From contig JAITMC010000006.1 in assembly GCA_031277615.1 (NCBI GenBank), positions 1 through 64,000 on the forward strand: a DNA stretch of 64,000 nt. The letters are read 5' to 3'. The notes under the pieces are model-generated. The model was not told where the DNA came from. It ran no database searches and saw nothing but the letters and a program-made list of their open reading frames with translations. Source of the DNA: Chryseobacterium sp. GTDB lineage: Bacteria; Bacteroidota; Bacteroidia; Flavobacteriales; Weeksellaceae. Made by a program: the position numbers and the translations under genes. This document shows positions 53,368 through 62,624 of this stretch, in pieces; within the stretch, counting starts at the first letter, position 1; each line of letters starts with the position of its first letter.

Positions 53368-54090
53368 ATGAATGCAAAAACAGATTTTATCGGGGATATA
53401 GTAGCGGAAGACTTCAGAACCGCAGCCGTTTTCAAAAGACACGGAATTGATTTCTGCTGTAAAGGCGGAAGAACGATTGAAGAAGCGTGCAACAGTAAGA
53501 AACTAAATCCTGAAGAAGTTTATCAGGAAATAGAAAACCTCCCGAAAAGTGAAGGAAATTCCATTGATTTTAACAGCTGGCCACTGGACCTTCTGGCGGA
53601 TTATATCGAAAAGACCCATCACCGCTATGTGGAGGAAAAAACTCCCGTTCTGCTGGCTTTCCTTGATAAGCTGTGCAAAGTTCACGGAGCCGGGCATCCT
53701 GAGTTATTGGAGATCAATAAACTCTTTCATGAATCTGCCCGTGATCTGGGAGCCCATATGAAAAAAGAAGAACTGATCCTGTTTCCTTTTGTAAGGAATA
53801 TGATCAAGGCCAGGTCTTCAGGTGCTCCTCTTCCCCGCCCTGCTTTTGGAACGGTAGAAAATCCCGTTCATATGATGAAGCATGAACATACTGCCGAAGG
53901 AGACCGTTTCAGAAAAATAGCTGAGATCACCGGGGAATACACACCGCCTGCTGATGCCTGCAATACGTACCGAGTAACCTTTGCCATGCTTCAGGATTTT
54001 GAAAATGACCTGCACAGACATATTCATCTGGAAAACAATATTCTTTTCCCTAAAGCCATCCGACTGGAAAAAGAATTCTCTGCAGAATGA
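53368..54090 (+). CDS. ric: Iron-sulfur cluster repair di-iron protein (RIC/ScdA/YtfE)
   Basis: 240 residues. The N-terminal ScdA_N domain shows VAEDFRTAAVFKRHGIDFCC with the paired Cys, followed by a hemerythrin-like four-helix bundle with metal ligands in HHRYVEEKTPV, GAHMKKEELIL, MMKHEHTAEG and HRHIHLENNIL. The protein repairs Fe-S clusters damaged by nitric oxide or H2O2 by delivering iron. It has the shared motif immediately upstream, and a separate hemerythrin protein follows. Confidence 0.93.
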   Translation: MNAKTDFIGDIVAEDFRTAAVFKRHGIDFCCKGGRTIEEACNSKKLNPEEVYQEIENLPKSEGNSIDFNSWPLDLLADYIEKTHHRYVEEKTPVLLAFLDKLCKVHGAGHPELLEINKLFHESARDLGAHMKKEELILFPFVRNMIKARSSGAPLPRPAFGTVENPVHMMKHEHTAEGDRFRKIAEITGEYTPPADACNTYRVTFAMLQDFENDLHRHIHLENNILFPKAIRLEKEFSAE

Positions 54091-54283
54091 TGAACATGAA
54101 ACAGGATATTGTAAAAAACTTTACAAACCGCTTAATAAAGTTTCCATAAAACCTAACCACAAAAGGAACAGGAGCAAAATTATCAATGATTCAGGGTGCT
54201 TATTGATGCGAACTAAAATTCATGCAGTAATGCTTTTGCAACTTTTGTGGTTTTGACAAAAATTTCATTAGAATTCAATCATT

Positions 54284-54736
54284 ATGAAACGGAACGAAAA
54301 TATTATTCTATTATCAAGAGATCATCATTTCGGGCTTCTCTGCAGCTGGAAAATACGTCAGGGTCTGAAAAAAGGAATTAAAGTTTCCAGAATCACCAAA
54401 TATGTCCTGCATTTCTGGGACAGCCACCTTAAAGAGCATTTCAGGGAAGAGGAACAGATCTTAATACCTTACCTCGAAGATGAGTTTTCCCAGCGGATAC
54501 AGTCTGAACATCAACAGCTGGAAGCAGCTATTTCCGGGATGAAAGGTTCTGAAACCGCGGATCTCCTTTCTTATTTTGCAGATCTTCTGGAACAGCATAT
54601 CCGTTTTGAGGAACGGACATGGTTTCCTCATCTGGAAGCACAGCTGAATCCTGCTGATCTGGAAAAGATCGGAAAAGAACTGGACAGGATTCACCATTCA
54701 GAGCAGGATACGTATGAGGATGAGTTCTGGAAATAA
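54284..54736 (+). CDS. Hemerythrin domain protein
   Basis: 150 residues forming a hemerythrin-like bundle: LLSRDHHFGLLCSWKIRQGL, then HLKEHFREEEQILIPYLEDE, EHQQLEAAISG and QHIRFEERTWFPHLEAQL contain the His and Glu ligands for a di-iron site. It has no ScdA_N part. Likely an O2/NO-binding or iron-storing partner of Ric. It lies 193 bases after ric; the gap holds no ORF of note and no clear copy of the AATAAAAGA motif. Confidence 0.88.
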   Translation: MKRNENIILLSRDHHFGLLCSWKIRQGLKKGIKVSRITKYVLHFWDSHLKEHFREEEQILIPYLEDEFSQRIQSEHQQLEAAISGMKGSETADLLSYFADLLEQHIRFEERTWFPHLEAQLNPADLEKIGKELDRIHHSEQDTYEDEFWK

Positions 54737-54751
54737 CGTTATGGACCTATC

Positions 54752-55288
54752 CTATCTTTTTCTTACAAAATGATTCTGAACAATGGAATTCAGGAAGATT
54801 TTGGTATCAGTACATTCAAATTCCAGTGTTTCGGAAAGAGCTCCGAATAAAGGAACTCCTCCACCCAACAGATAAGGAATCAGAGTGATGATCATCTCAT
54901 CAATCAGATCTTCTTTTAAAAAGCTCTGAATGGTTTTTCCGCCGTCGATATACAGATTCCGGTATCCTTTTTCATGAATTTCAGCCAGAACATCTTTCAG
55001 ATTTCCTCTGACGAGAGAAGCCTTATCCCTGAACTGTTCCGGAATCTCCGTCATGCTGCTGCTCAGTACAAAAACATGCTTTTCGTAGTACCATTCATCA
55101 AATCCGCACACCACTTCAAAGGTATTCCGCCCCATGATCAGGGCATCGATCCCTGAAGTAAATTCTTTATAACCCATGTCATCATTTTCGGGATTCGGTA
55201 TCGAAAGCAGCCAGTCTATTTCCCCGTTCCTGTCGGCGATATAGCCATCCAGACTTGTTGCAATGAAGACTTTATTTTTCTGACGCAT
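54752..55288 (-). CDS. Dihydrofolate reductase family protein (RibD C-terminal type)
   Basis: 178 residues: KVFIATSLDGYIADRNGEID at the N-terminus, MGRNTFEVV in the middle and YIDGGKTIQSFLKEDLIDEM later, all standard for the YwjB/YyaP-like DHFR-fold group. It likely reduces an unknown pterin- or pyrimidine-like substrate with NADPH. It is convergent with the hemerythrin gene; 48 bases upstream lies the AraC gene. Confidence 0.87.
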   Translation of the reverse strand: MRQKNKVFIATSLDGYIADRNGEIDWLLSIPNPENDDMGYKEFTSGIDALIMGRNTFEVVCGFDEWYYEKHVFVLSSSMTEIPEQFRDKASLVRGNLKDVLAEIHEKGYRNLYIDGGKTIQSFLKEDLIDEMIITLIPYLLGGGVPLFGALSETLEFECTDTKIFLNSIVQNHFVRKR

Positions 55289-55336
55289 TATTTTATATTT
55301 AAAAGTTATCCTGCAAAATTAAATCCTGTAAGGCAT

Positions 55337-56110
55337 TTAAAATTGTACAGAATTTACCTTAATCCCGGATTTTAAAAATCCTTTTGGAGTATAACCGCTG
55401 AATTTTTTAAATACCCTGATGAAATGAGACTGGTCATAAAATCCGGCGTCGAGCCCAATATCGGTTAATTTTCCCGGTACATGAGTCTGAAGAAGCTGTA
55501 CTGCTCTGTTCACCCGGTAAAGATTCACATACTCACCGGGAGTCAAAAAATAATATTTCCTGAATTTCTGAATAAAACTTTTCTGAGAAACCGGCAAAAG
55601 CCTGCTGAAATCTTTGAACATTCCTTTCCCAGCCCTATCAAAAGCCAGATACTGTTCAAACTTCATGAGATCAGGGTCGGTTTGCACAGTACCGAATACT
55701 TTTAACAGACATTGTTCGGCTTTAGCAAAATCAGGTTTTACGGGAACAAAAAGACAGTCATACAAAGTACCGGAAATGTCTTCTATGGCTGAAGTTCCTA
55801 ATTTCCGGAGCAGTATTCCGTAGCAGAAAGGTTTTAAAATTAATCCTATACATCCGTAAACACCTTTTGTCCTGGTCAGAAAAGGTTTATTTTTCAGTCC
55901 GGATATCACCTGAAGTCCTGTACGGCCGTTTATCCTTTCGGTATTGATGCCTTCTATGTCATACTCATCTCCATAACTGAAAATAAGTTCGGTAAATAAA
56001 GCGGCATGGTGAACAAAGTTCATGCTAAGATCAGGAGATTTTCCTACCCACATATGATCCACAAAAATACTGAGCGGATATTTTGGTCGGTAAGATATTT
56101 CGGTGAGCAT
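55337..56110 (-). CDS. AraC family regulator (DUF6597-type)
   Basis: 257 residues. An N-terminal sensor domain (YPLSIFVDHMWVGKSPD, GLILKPFCYGILLRKLG) and two HTHs at the end: TPGEYVNLYRVNRAVQLLQT, then DIGLDAGFYDQSHFIRVFKK and FSGYTPKGFLKSG. It is 48 bases upstream of the DHFR-like gene and likely controls it. The long region to its right (56111-56822) is upstream of its promoter. Confidence 0.87.
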   Translation of the reverse strand: MLTEISYRPKYPLSIFVDHMWVGKSPDLSMNFVHHAALFTELIFSYGDEYDIEGINTERINGRTGLQVISGLKNKPFLTRTKGVYGCIGLILKPFCYGILLRKLGTSAIEDISGTLYDCLFVPVKPDFAKAEQCLLKVFGTVQTDPDLMKFEQYLAFDRAGKGMFKDFSRLLPVSQKSFIQKFRKYYFLTPGEYVNLYRVNRAVQLLQTHVPGKLTDIGLDAGFYDQSHFIRVFKKFSGYTPKGFLKSGIKVNSVQF

Positions 56111-56444
56111 TCTTTATTTTTTTTAGTAAGCCTGATTCTTATAGAAACGGATAAATATCCCGTTTCTTCATCAATAAAATTACTTAAAAAAACGGATTGA
56201 AGGAAGAAAAGTATGATTTAAATGGTAACTCGGGATTAGTCTCAAAATTTGGGGAGAATTTAAATTTTATATTTAACCACAATAGACACAAAAGAAATTG
56301 AACACGTAAGTAACTATAAGTTTAATGTATGACGTACAGAAGTGCACTAAAGTTAAAAATCTACGATTTTTATTGATAAGGGAGTACTTGAATTTTAAAA
56401 ACGGGGTATCTTCATTTGCAGTCTGTGAAAAAGTACGGAAATAG

Positions 56445-56470
56445 AAAAAGGAGGCCGCTGCCTCCTTTTT
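56445..56470. terminator. Bidirectional hairpin terminator
   Basis: AAAAAGGAGGC (56445-56455) and GCCTCCTTTTT (56460-56470) with loop CGCT. It could end the two-component operon from the right or an unannotated transcript from the left. Confidence 0.75.
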
Positions 56471-56588
56471 TTCTGTAGTAATAACCTAAGACGATTAACT
56501 TCTTTATATTAATTTGTGTTTTTTTAATAATAGCTTCAAGAAGCTGCCCATAGGTCATGCATACACATCTCTATTCATTCTCATCACT

Positions 56589-56621
56589 TGTGTTTATTAT
56601 ATATAACTATGTGTTTATTAT
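56589..56621. repeat. Direct repeat TGTGTTTATTAT, 21-base period
   Basis: Identical 12-mers start at 56589 and 56610, two helical turns apart, so they face the same side of the DNA. Confidence 0.7.
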
Positions 56622-56748
56622 TTCGATAGTCATCATCATTTACTGTTGAAAAAAAGATTAAAATTAGAGGGATTAACCTTTGCTTTTATCAGTAAATTTT
56701 CTTGTTACAAAGTAACGACATTACGAAATATGATCCACTATAATATCC

Positions 56749-56787
56749 ATCGATACCCATCGATAACGGCATCGATATTTATCGATA
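56749..56787. repeat. Four ATCGATA copies at 10-12 base spacing
   Basis: Copies begin at 56749, 56759, 56771 and 56781. The core ATCGAT is palindromic. The spacing is about one helical turn. Confidence 0.75.
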
Positions 56788-56822
56788 AAACTATTGTGAT
56801 GACAGAAAGTGCAGACAGGAAT

Positions 56823-57476
56823 CTATATTTTATGATGGGTTTTGATGAGCTCTATCAGCTCAACCAGATTTTCTATTTTGAGTTTTTCAAAAATATTCTT
56901 TTTGATCGTGCTTACGGTATTCTGCTTGATGTCCAGCTGGTTTGAAATTTCCAGATTTCCATAGCCTTCGGCATATAATTCGGCAATCTGAAGCTCTCTT
57001 TTGGTAAGGGAACTGAGCGGATTGATCAGATTCGGATTGTAGACCAGCTGTACCAGGAGATTTCGGGATATATCAGAAAAATATTCGCCTTTCTCGATAA
57101 ACTTCAGCAGTGCCTCTCTTATTTCCTCTTCTTCACTTAATTTACTCAGATAACCGTTGGCTCCTGCTTTAATGAACTTCAATGCATGCAGATCTTCCTC
57201 AAGACCTGTAAAAATGAGGATTTTAATATCCGGATTGGCAGCTTTCATCTGTGGCAGAATATGCAGACTGTTGCCTTCAGGAAAGTGGGCATCAATAATG
57301 GCCATTTCAATCCCTTTGGTTTCTATCAGCTCTACGACCTGCTTCAGCGATGAGGTATGATAGAAGGTAGCATTGGGAACAATATCACTGATCACAATCT
57401 CCATTCCCTGTCTTACAATACTGTGATCGTCAGCCAGAAGAATGGTTATTTCTCTATTTTCAATTGGCGTTTCCAT
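56823..57476 (-). CDS. NarL/LuxR-type response regulator
   Basis: 217 residues. Receiver domain (1-125) with acidic pocket LLADDHSI, phospho-acceptor Asp-62 (AIIDAHFPEG) and Lys in GYLSKLSEE. C-terminal LuxR HTH (150-210): LTKRELQIAELYAEGYGNLE and ISNQLDIKQNTVSTIKKNIF. Translation overlaps the end of the sensor kinase by 17 bases, so this is its partner. It likely activates or represses genes when phosphorylated; the target could be its own region to the left. Confidence 0.92.
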   Translation of the reverse strand: METPIENREITILLADDHSIVRQGMEIVISDIVPNATFYHTSSLKQVVELIETKGIEMAIIDAHFPEGNSLHILPQMKAANPDIKILIFTGLEEDLHALKFIKAGANGYLSKLSEEEEIREALLKFIEKGEYFSDISRNLLVQLVYNPNLINPLSSLTKRELQIAELYAEGYGNLEISNQLDIKQNTVSTIKKNIFEKLKIENLVELIELIKTHHKI

Positions 57477-59187
57477 TATTATTGATATTTAAATTCATCC
57501 TGAATGTCATTGTTGTTCCTTTATACAGCTTGCTCGTTACTGATATTTCGCCGTCAAAAAGCTCTATAATTTCTTTGCACAGACTTAATCCCAGACCTGC
57601 TCCCAGATTATCGATTTCATCAGAAATAACTCCCTGATAGTAAGGCTCGAAAATTTTCTTAACGTCGGCTTCCGATATCCCTACTCCCGTATCCGCTACG
57701 GTGGTAATCAGGGAAATCTTATTGTTACCGGCCGGCTCAGTCATCAGAATAAGGTCGATCTGCCCGTTTTCAGTAAACTTATTGGCGTTTCCCAGGATAT
57801 TCATAAACACCTGATTGATCTTGATATTATCCGAAAATACCACCACTCCTTCAGGAATGTTATCCGTAACTACAAATTTATTATTCCGGGTTTCTATATA
57901 AGGGGTAATGACCTTTACGATGGAATTGATCTCTTCTTTAAGATTAAAAACGGTATTGATCAGCTGTTTATCTGCATCCTGATTCTTCGTATATTCCAGA
58001 ATCTGGTTGGATTGAAGCAACAGGGTACTGTTGGTAAATTTAATTGATTTAAGATAATCTTTTATGGTATCATCCTTGGTTGTTCTGTGGATCTTATCAA
58101 TAAAGATATTAATGATTTTCAGCGGAGATCTGAGATCATGGCTCAGCATTCCCAGAATTCTGTTTTTGAAATTAAGGTTTCTCTTAATTTCATCATTCGC
58201 CTCATTCAGTTTTCTCTCATAAATAAAAGCGACTCTCGTAAAATACATAATCAGGATCGATACAATAAACATTAAGACCATGAGTCCCAATACAAGATTG
58301 GTTCTGACTTTATTGTTGGCCGAACTCTGCTCATTATATTCTTTTTCAAGCTCCAGTTTAAAATCCCTGATGGCATTTTCATAAACGTTGATCAGACCGT
58401 TGCTGTATACCAGAAGCTTACTGAAGGTGCTGTAAAAATGGATATTGTCTTTCTGGCTTTTCACGGCATACCGCTGCACTTTTTTCACTTCAGTTGCATA
58501 ATGCCTGTCCATAGATTTTATGGTGCTGTCCATCTCTGTTTTCAGACCGGGAAGATCTACTGTTCTGTTATTGGTGAGTGTGATCACCGTGCTGTCTTTT
58601 TTCACTTCGACCTTCCCTGTAATAGCATCTTTCAGCCTTCCCATAAAACCTTTCTTTTTCACGGTATCGGAATAGGTTTTGGTTTCTATCTTCAGGTTTT
58701 CGAAGTTGTTTTTATATTTTTTCGGCTCGTAAGGCTGATCCTCAATTCTGGCAGGTGGATTCCGGGAAGTCTGATACACGGAATCAATCAGGGTTTTAAG
58801 GTTGATCACTTCTATGGTATCCTTCTTTTGCCGGGCCAGGTTATTTTTAAGTCGCGGATTTTTACTTTCGTACTCGTGTATTTTATCGAAATTACCTTTG
58901 AGTTTTTTCAAAGATTCAAAATACAATTTCAGATCTTTATCATCCTGAGTAACCATATATTTTTGGAAATACATCTGCGCATCCATGAAATCTTTCCTTG
59001 AATTATCAGTCAGACCTCCCAGAGCCCTGCTGTCTTCCAGCTGATCTTTAATAAATTTCAGTTTTTTTGCGTTCACAAATTCAGTATAGAAAAATACGGC
59101 AATGATGACCTGTATCAGTAAAATACACAGGATCAGGGAATAATGAACAATTTTTCTCAATTTGAAATTTAAGAATTTATATTTCAT
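57460..59187 (-). CDS. Sensor histidine kinase
   Basis: 575 residues. Two membrane segments (about 15-37 and 296-318) enclose a helical, Lys-rich periplasmic domain of about 260 residues, without a known sensor fold. After a coiled-coil come the H-box GMLSHDLRSPLKII (His at about 350), the N-box INQVFMNILGNANKF, G1 DTGVGISEADVKKIFEP and G2 GAGLGLSLCKEI. It phosphorylates the response regulator coded by the overlapping gene. The stimulus is unknown. Confidence 0.92.
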   Translation of the reverse strand: MKYKFLNFKLRKIVHYSLILCILLIQVIIAVFFYTEFVNAKKLKFIKDQLEDSRALGGLTDNSRKDFMDAQMYFQKYMVTQDDKDLKLYFESLKKLKGNFDKIHEYESKNPRLKNNLARQKKDTIEVINLKTLIDSVYQTSRNPPARIEDQPYEPKKYKNNFENLKIETKTYSDTVKKKGFMGRLKDAITGKVEVKKDSTVITLTNNRTVDLPGLKTEMDSTIKSMDRHYATEVKKVQRYAVKSQKDNIHFYSTFSKLLVYSNGLINVYENAIRDFKLELEKEYNEQSSANNKVRTNLVLGLMVLMFIVSILIMYFTRVAFIYERKLNEANDEIKRNLNFKNRILGMLSHDLRSPLKIINIFIDKIHRTTKDDTIKDYLKSIKFTNSTLLLQSNQILEYTKNQDADKQLINTVFNLKEEINSIVKVITPYIETRNNKFVVTDNIPEGVVVFSDNIKINQVFMNILGNANKFTENGQIDLILMTEPAGNNKISLITTVADTGVGISEADVKKIFEPYYQGVISDEIDNLGAGLGLSLCKEIIELFDGEISVTSKLYKGTTMTFRMNLNINNNGNAN

Positions 59188-59671
59188 ATGTGTTTATCAG
59201 CTAAATTGTAAGTCCGTTTTGTATTAGTTTTAAATGTATCATATTATTTTTCAAAATTATGAAATTAACATATACCATTCAACCGACAAAGTTAAAGTAA
59301 TTTTTGTCTTCTCACAGCAGTAAAAACCTAATAAAAAACTGATTACGGTAATTCTCTTCTTCAATAAAATATTCAATAAAACTTCATTTTTTTGATCAAA
59401 TTAATTAATTTTGTCTGATAAAAGTAAAACAGTCTATTTTGAGGACCACTCTTAAACTTATTATAGCAGCTTAGTATCAGCTTCATTTTCTGTAGCTGAT
59501 CATTCTTTTGTCCGGGTAATTCTGTCCGGGCTCATCTTCATTTCAATCTATTATTTACTGAACTACCTGTAACGGCGGCAGCTTTACTGTTTCCTTATAC
59601 ATGGCTATTACAGCTCGGGAAGTATCGTGAATAACAGACAAAAACCAACAAAGAATACTAAGCACGATATA
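59188..59671. other. Intergenic region between kinase and DUF1062 gene
   Basis: About 480 AT-rich bases containing the divergent promoters of the two-component operon and the DUF1062 gene. No small gene is supported. I see no good -33/-7 pair. Confidence 0.35.
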
Positions 59672-60289
59672 ATGAGTACAATCTATACGTGGGTGATCAA
59701 TGCCCACAACACGCCTCTTCTGAAAAAAAAATGCAGCCACTGTGACGGTACCCGGTTTTACTGCAGTGAAAAATTCAGAACCAATGCCCAGAAAAAGAAT
59801 ATCGACATATGGCTGATTTACCGATGTGTACAATGCAGCAACACTTATAATATGGCTATTTTTTCCCGTGTCAGAACCGAATCTATAAGCGGGGATCTCT
59901 ACAGAAAGTTTATGGCCAATGATCCGGCAACCGCCTGGGAATATGCCTTTTCATATGATATAAGACGGAAAAACAATGTAGAGGCTGATCCGGACAGTGT
60001 AACCTACGATATCCGGCATGACCATCCTTCAGCGGAAGAGATCAGTAACGGTGACTGTGAAAAGTTAACTTTTAAGGTTCAGTATCCTTTTGAATTTAAT
60101 CTCCGGACTTCATCGGTGATCAGGGTATGCCTGGGACTTTCATCGGCTCAGCTCAATCAGCTCATCGCAATGGATGCGATCCACGTTCATGATAAGACTC
60201 TGCAGAAAAAATACAAGGTCAGAAACGGTGATCTCATCCGTATAGACCGGGAGAAACTTAAAAGCCTGTATTTAGGACAGACCTCTTAA
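59672..60289 (+). CDS. DUF1062 family protein
   Basis: Start at ATG 59672 (205 residues, MSTIYTWVINAHNTPLLKKK); a GTG at 59627 is rejected. It has a four-Cys zinc site (CSHCDG ... CVQCSN) after the first helix and the family phrases FRTNAQKKNIDIWLIYRC and WEYAFSYDIRRKN. The C-terminal part looks S4/ribosomal-like (LIAMDAIHVHDKTLQKKYKV), suggesting nucleic-acid binding. The family has no known activity. Confidence 0.85.
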   Translation: MSTIYTWVINAHNTPLLKKKCSHCDGTRFYCSEKFRTNAQKKNIDIWLIYRCVQCSNTYNMAIFSRVRTESISGDLYRKFMANDPATAWEYAFSYDIRRKNNVEADPDSVTYDIRHDHPSAEEISNGDCEKLTFKVQYPFEFNLRTSSVIRVCLGLSSAQLNQLIAMDAIHVHDKTLQKKYKVRNGDLIRIDREKLKSLYLGQTS

Positions 60290-60325
60290 TACATCATGTG
60301 GCTGGAACTTACTCAAAGTATATAG

Positions 60326-60347
60326 AACTTCGGACTAATCCGGAGTT
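60326..60347 (+). terminator. Terminator after DUF1062
   Basis: AACTTCGGA and TCCGGAGTT arms (one G-U pair), followed by TTATTTTT. Confidence 0.75.
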
Positions 60348-60628
60348 TTATTTTTAGCATTGATAACAAAAAGATAATATTAATTCTTTCAGCTACATAT
60401 TTTGAAATTTCCAACACCGCACTGTATTTCATATTTCATTACATACATTTATTTCATTTTGTTATTTTTTTATTAATAAAATGACAAAATACAATTATAA
60501 CATTATAATTAAACAATCTATATTTGACACATATTCATGTTAATTTTTATTAAAACAACGAAAAATTTTCTTTTCTAAATTTTAACATGAACTGAATAAC
60601 CTATAAAATCTTTTAAAAACGATAAAAT

Positions 60629-62380
60629 ATGAGAAGAAAACTACTCACTGCCCTTTCTGTAGGGGTAATGGCATTTTCGTACAATGCCCTTTCGGCCCAG
60701 GATTATCAGACCCTGCCCATTCAGTCAGGCTTTACAGCTGACGTTATTGCTAATGGTGTAGGAGCTGCCAACACCACGACTACTTTAGATGTTGACGGAG
60801 TCAACTATGCTTTTGTAGCCAGAAACTTTCAGCTTTCTGCGACCAGTAATCCTATTAATTTTGGTATTCCCGTAAACGGAGTGATCAATTCTGTAGTGGC
60901 CGCCACTCCGGGATTATCCTACCAACTGGCTTCTCTGGATGCCAATAATTCATTACGTCTTGCTACCACCAATGATTCGGGAACCCTTAGTCTGGCCACT
61001 CCTTCTGCTGCTTTGAAGCTATATCTTCTTGTAACAAGCGGAAGCGGAACATCTACCGTATCAGCAACCGTTAATTTTTCGGACGGTTCCAGCCAGGCTT
61101 TTACAGGAATCGCTTTAGCTGACTGGTATGGAGGAAGCGGCTATGCTATCCAGGGAATCGGAAGAGTAAGCCTTACCGACAATGTGACTGACGCTGCGGG
61201 CGGAACCAATCCAAGGCTCTATCAGAAAGAACTGATCCTGGATGCAGGTAATCAGAGTAAGACCATACAAAGCATAACCATCACTAAAACCGGAGGAACA
61301 GGTATTGCCAATATTTTTGCCGTTTCGGCGAATTTTGTTCCGGCCTGCCAGTCGCCTACCAATATTACTGCTGTACCTACGGCGGGATCTGCACAGATCA
61401 ACTGGACCGAACCGGCTACACCTCCTTCAAACGGCTATGAATTTTACTATTCTACAAGCTCTACTCCACCAACAGACCTTACAGATCCTACAGGATCTCT
61501 GGGAGCCGGAGTAACAACCGTGGATATTCCGGGACTGAACGCCGTTACCACTTATTATTTCTGGTTAAGATCCAATTGCGGCAGCGTTAAAGGAATCTGG
61601 AAGCCGTTTACATTTTCCACGCTTTGCGGCGCCATCAACCTGCCATGGGCCGAGAATTTCGACAGTATGACGAGTGTTGGACCAGTACCGACCTGCTGGC
61701 TGAATGTAACTGGAACAAAAGCATGGACAACCACTAACTCCACGTCATACAATACACCAAAATCGGCTCCTAATTACGCAAGAATAGCCTATGGCAATAC
61801 AACAGCTAGCCAGCTGTGGACACCTGGGTTTAATCTTACGGCTGGTGTTCCTTATACTTTTGCCTTCAATTATAATACAGGAGGTACAGGCAGCAGCTAT
61901 ATCGGATATACAGGAAATGTGAGGGTAAATACGGAACAGGCTCTGACCGGTGCTTCCGATCTGGGAACATTTATTACTCCTGACCAGGGAACCACCAGCT
62001 ATACACCATACTCTGCTGTGTTTACCCCTCCGACTACAGGAGTTTATTATTTCGCTATTGATGTTTCTTCAACAGGCGCTCCATGGTATCTTGGGATAGA
62101 TGACCTGAGTCTTGTATCCGGAAATCTTGCGACCAGCGAAGTAAAAGCTAAAGAAAATCCAGTGAAGATTTCTCCTAATCCGTTCGCTGATATGGTGACG
62201 ATCTCTCATGTGGAAAAAGTGAAGCGACTGTCTGTTTCCGATGCTTCAGGAAGACTGGTAAAAACCATTGACAAGCCTTCAGCACAGGTGAATCTGTCTG
62301 ATCTGAGCGCAGGAGTTTACTTCCTGAACGTAGAAATGACCGACGGAACACAACAAACAATAAAGGGAATTAAAAAGTAA
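60629..62380 (+). CDS. T9SS type A sorting domain surface protein with FN3 domain
   Basis: 583 residues: signal peptide 1-23 (ending NALSAQD), a beta-rich domain (about 30-235), a fibronectin type III domain (about 240-330, NITAVPTAGSAQINWTEP ... TTYYFWLRSNCG), a beta-sandwich domain starting LPWAENFDSM (about 340-495) and a C-terminal T9SS type A signal (about 500-583) with ISPNPFADMVTI, VSDASGRLVKTI and LSAGVYFLNVEM. It is exported to the cell surface by the type IX system. A TATATTTG box lies at 60519-60526. The ligand is unknown. Confidence 0.9.
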   Translation: MRRKLLTALSVGVMAFSYNALSAQDYQTLPIQSGFTADVIANGVGAANTTTTLDVDGVNYAFVARNFQLSATSNPINFGIPVNGVINSVVAATPGLSYQLASLDANNSLRLATTNDSGTLSLATPSAALKLYLLVTSGSGTSTVSATVNFSDGSSQAFTGIALADWYGGSGYAIQGIGRVSLTDNVTDAAGGTNPRLYQKELILDAGNQSKTIQSITITKTGGTGIANIFAVSANFVPACQSPTNITAVPTAGSAQINWTEPATPPSNGYEFYYSTSSTPPTDLTDPTGSLGAGVTTVDIPGLNAVTTYYFWLRSNCGSVKGIWKPFTFSTLCGAINLPWAENFDSMTSVGPVPTCWLNVTGTKAWTTTNSTSYNTPKSAPNYARIAYGNTTASQLWTPGFNLTAGVPYTFAFNYNTGGTGSSYIGYTGNVRVNTEQALTGASDLGTFITPDQGTTSYTPYSAVFTPPTTGVYYFAIDVSSTGAPWYLGIDDLSLVSGNLATSEVKAKENPVKISPNPFADMVTISHVEKVKRLSVSDASGRLVKTIDKPSAQVNLSDLSAGVYFLNVEMTDGTQQTIKGIKK

Positions 62381-62404
62381 ATAGAAAGTGAATTTTTTTC
62401 ACAT

Positions 62405-62428
62405 AATGGCCGGAATTTTCCGGCCATT
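62405..62428 (+). terminator. Terminator of the T9SS protein gene
   Basis: AATGGCCGGAA and TTCCGGCCATT arms followed by TTTTATT. Confidence 0.9.
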
Positions 62429-62556
62429 TTTTATTGGGGAAACTCAATCCTTTGTAAACGCGCTAAGTGCAAAAGTTGGGGATAGAAATAGTGTACGTAA
62501 CTTATTTTTTTTCTTGGGTATTCTTTTCCTGAAATCTAAGATTCGACGGAGCCAAA

Positions 62557-62624
62557 CAAAAGTATCCAAAATTCAAGACAGGAATCATCCGCTAAAAACT
62601 GAAACGGACTCTTATTTTTATTTG
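62557..62624. repeat. Dispersed intergenic repeat, copy 2
   Basis: Second copy of the repeat at 16171-16240. On the minus strand it carries an open reading phrase (LADDSCLEFWILLFGSVES), which suggests a fossil coding sequence, though copy 1 does not keep the frame. The 62429-62857 region has no gene that I can support. Confidence 0.6.

Larger units (their letters stand above)
56111..56822. other. Long repeat-rich intergenic region
   Basis: 712 bases with no supported gene. It contains a terminator-type hairpin (56445-56470), two TGTGTTTATTAT direct repeats (56589, 56610), an inverted repeat GTTAC-AAA-GTAAC (56704-56716) and four ATCGATA copies (56749-56787). A 15-codon ORF (56327-56374) is not convincing. 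Confidence 0.6.

Noticed and set aside
56646-56945. A 99-codon plus-strand frame overlapping the response regulator end
   Set aside because: It starts with TTG, runs through the ATCGATA repeats and lies opposite a well-supported gene.
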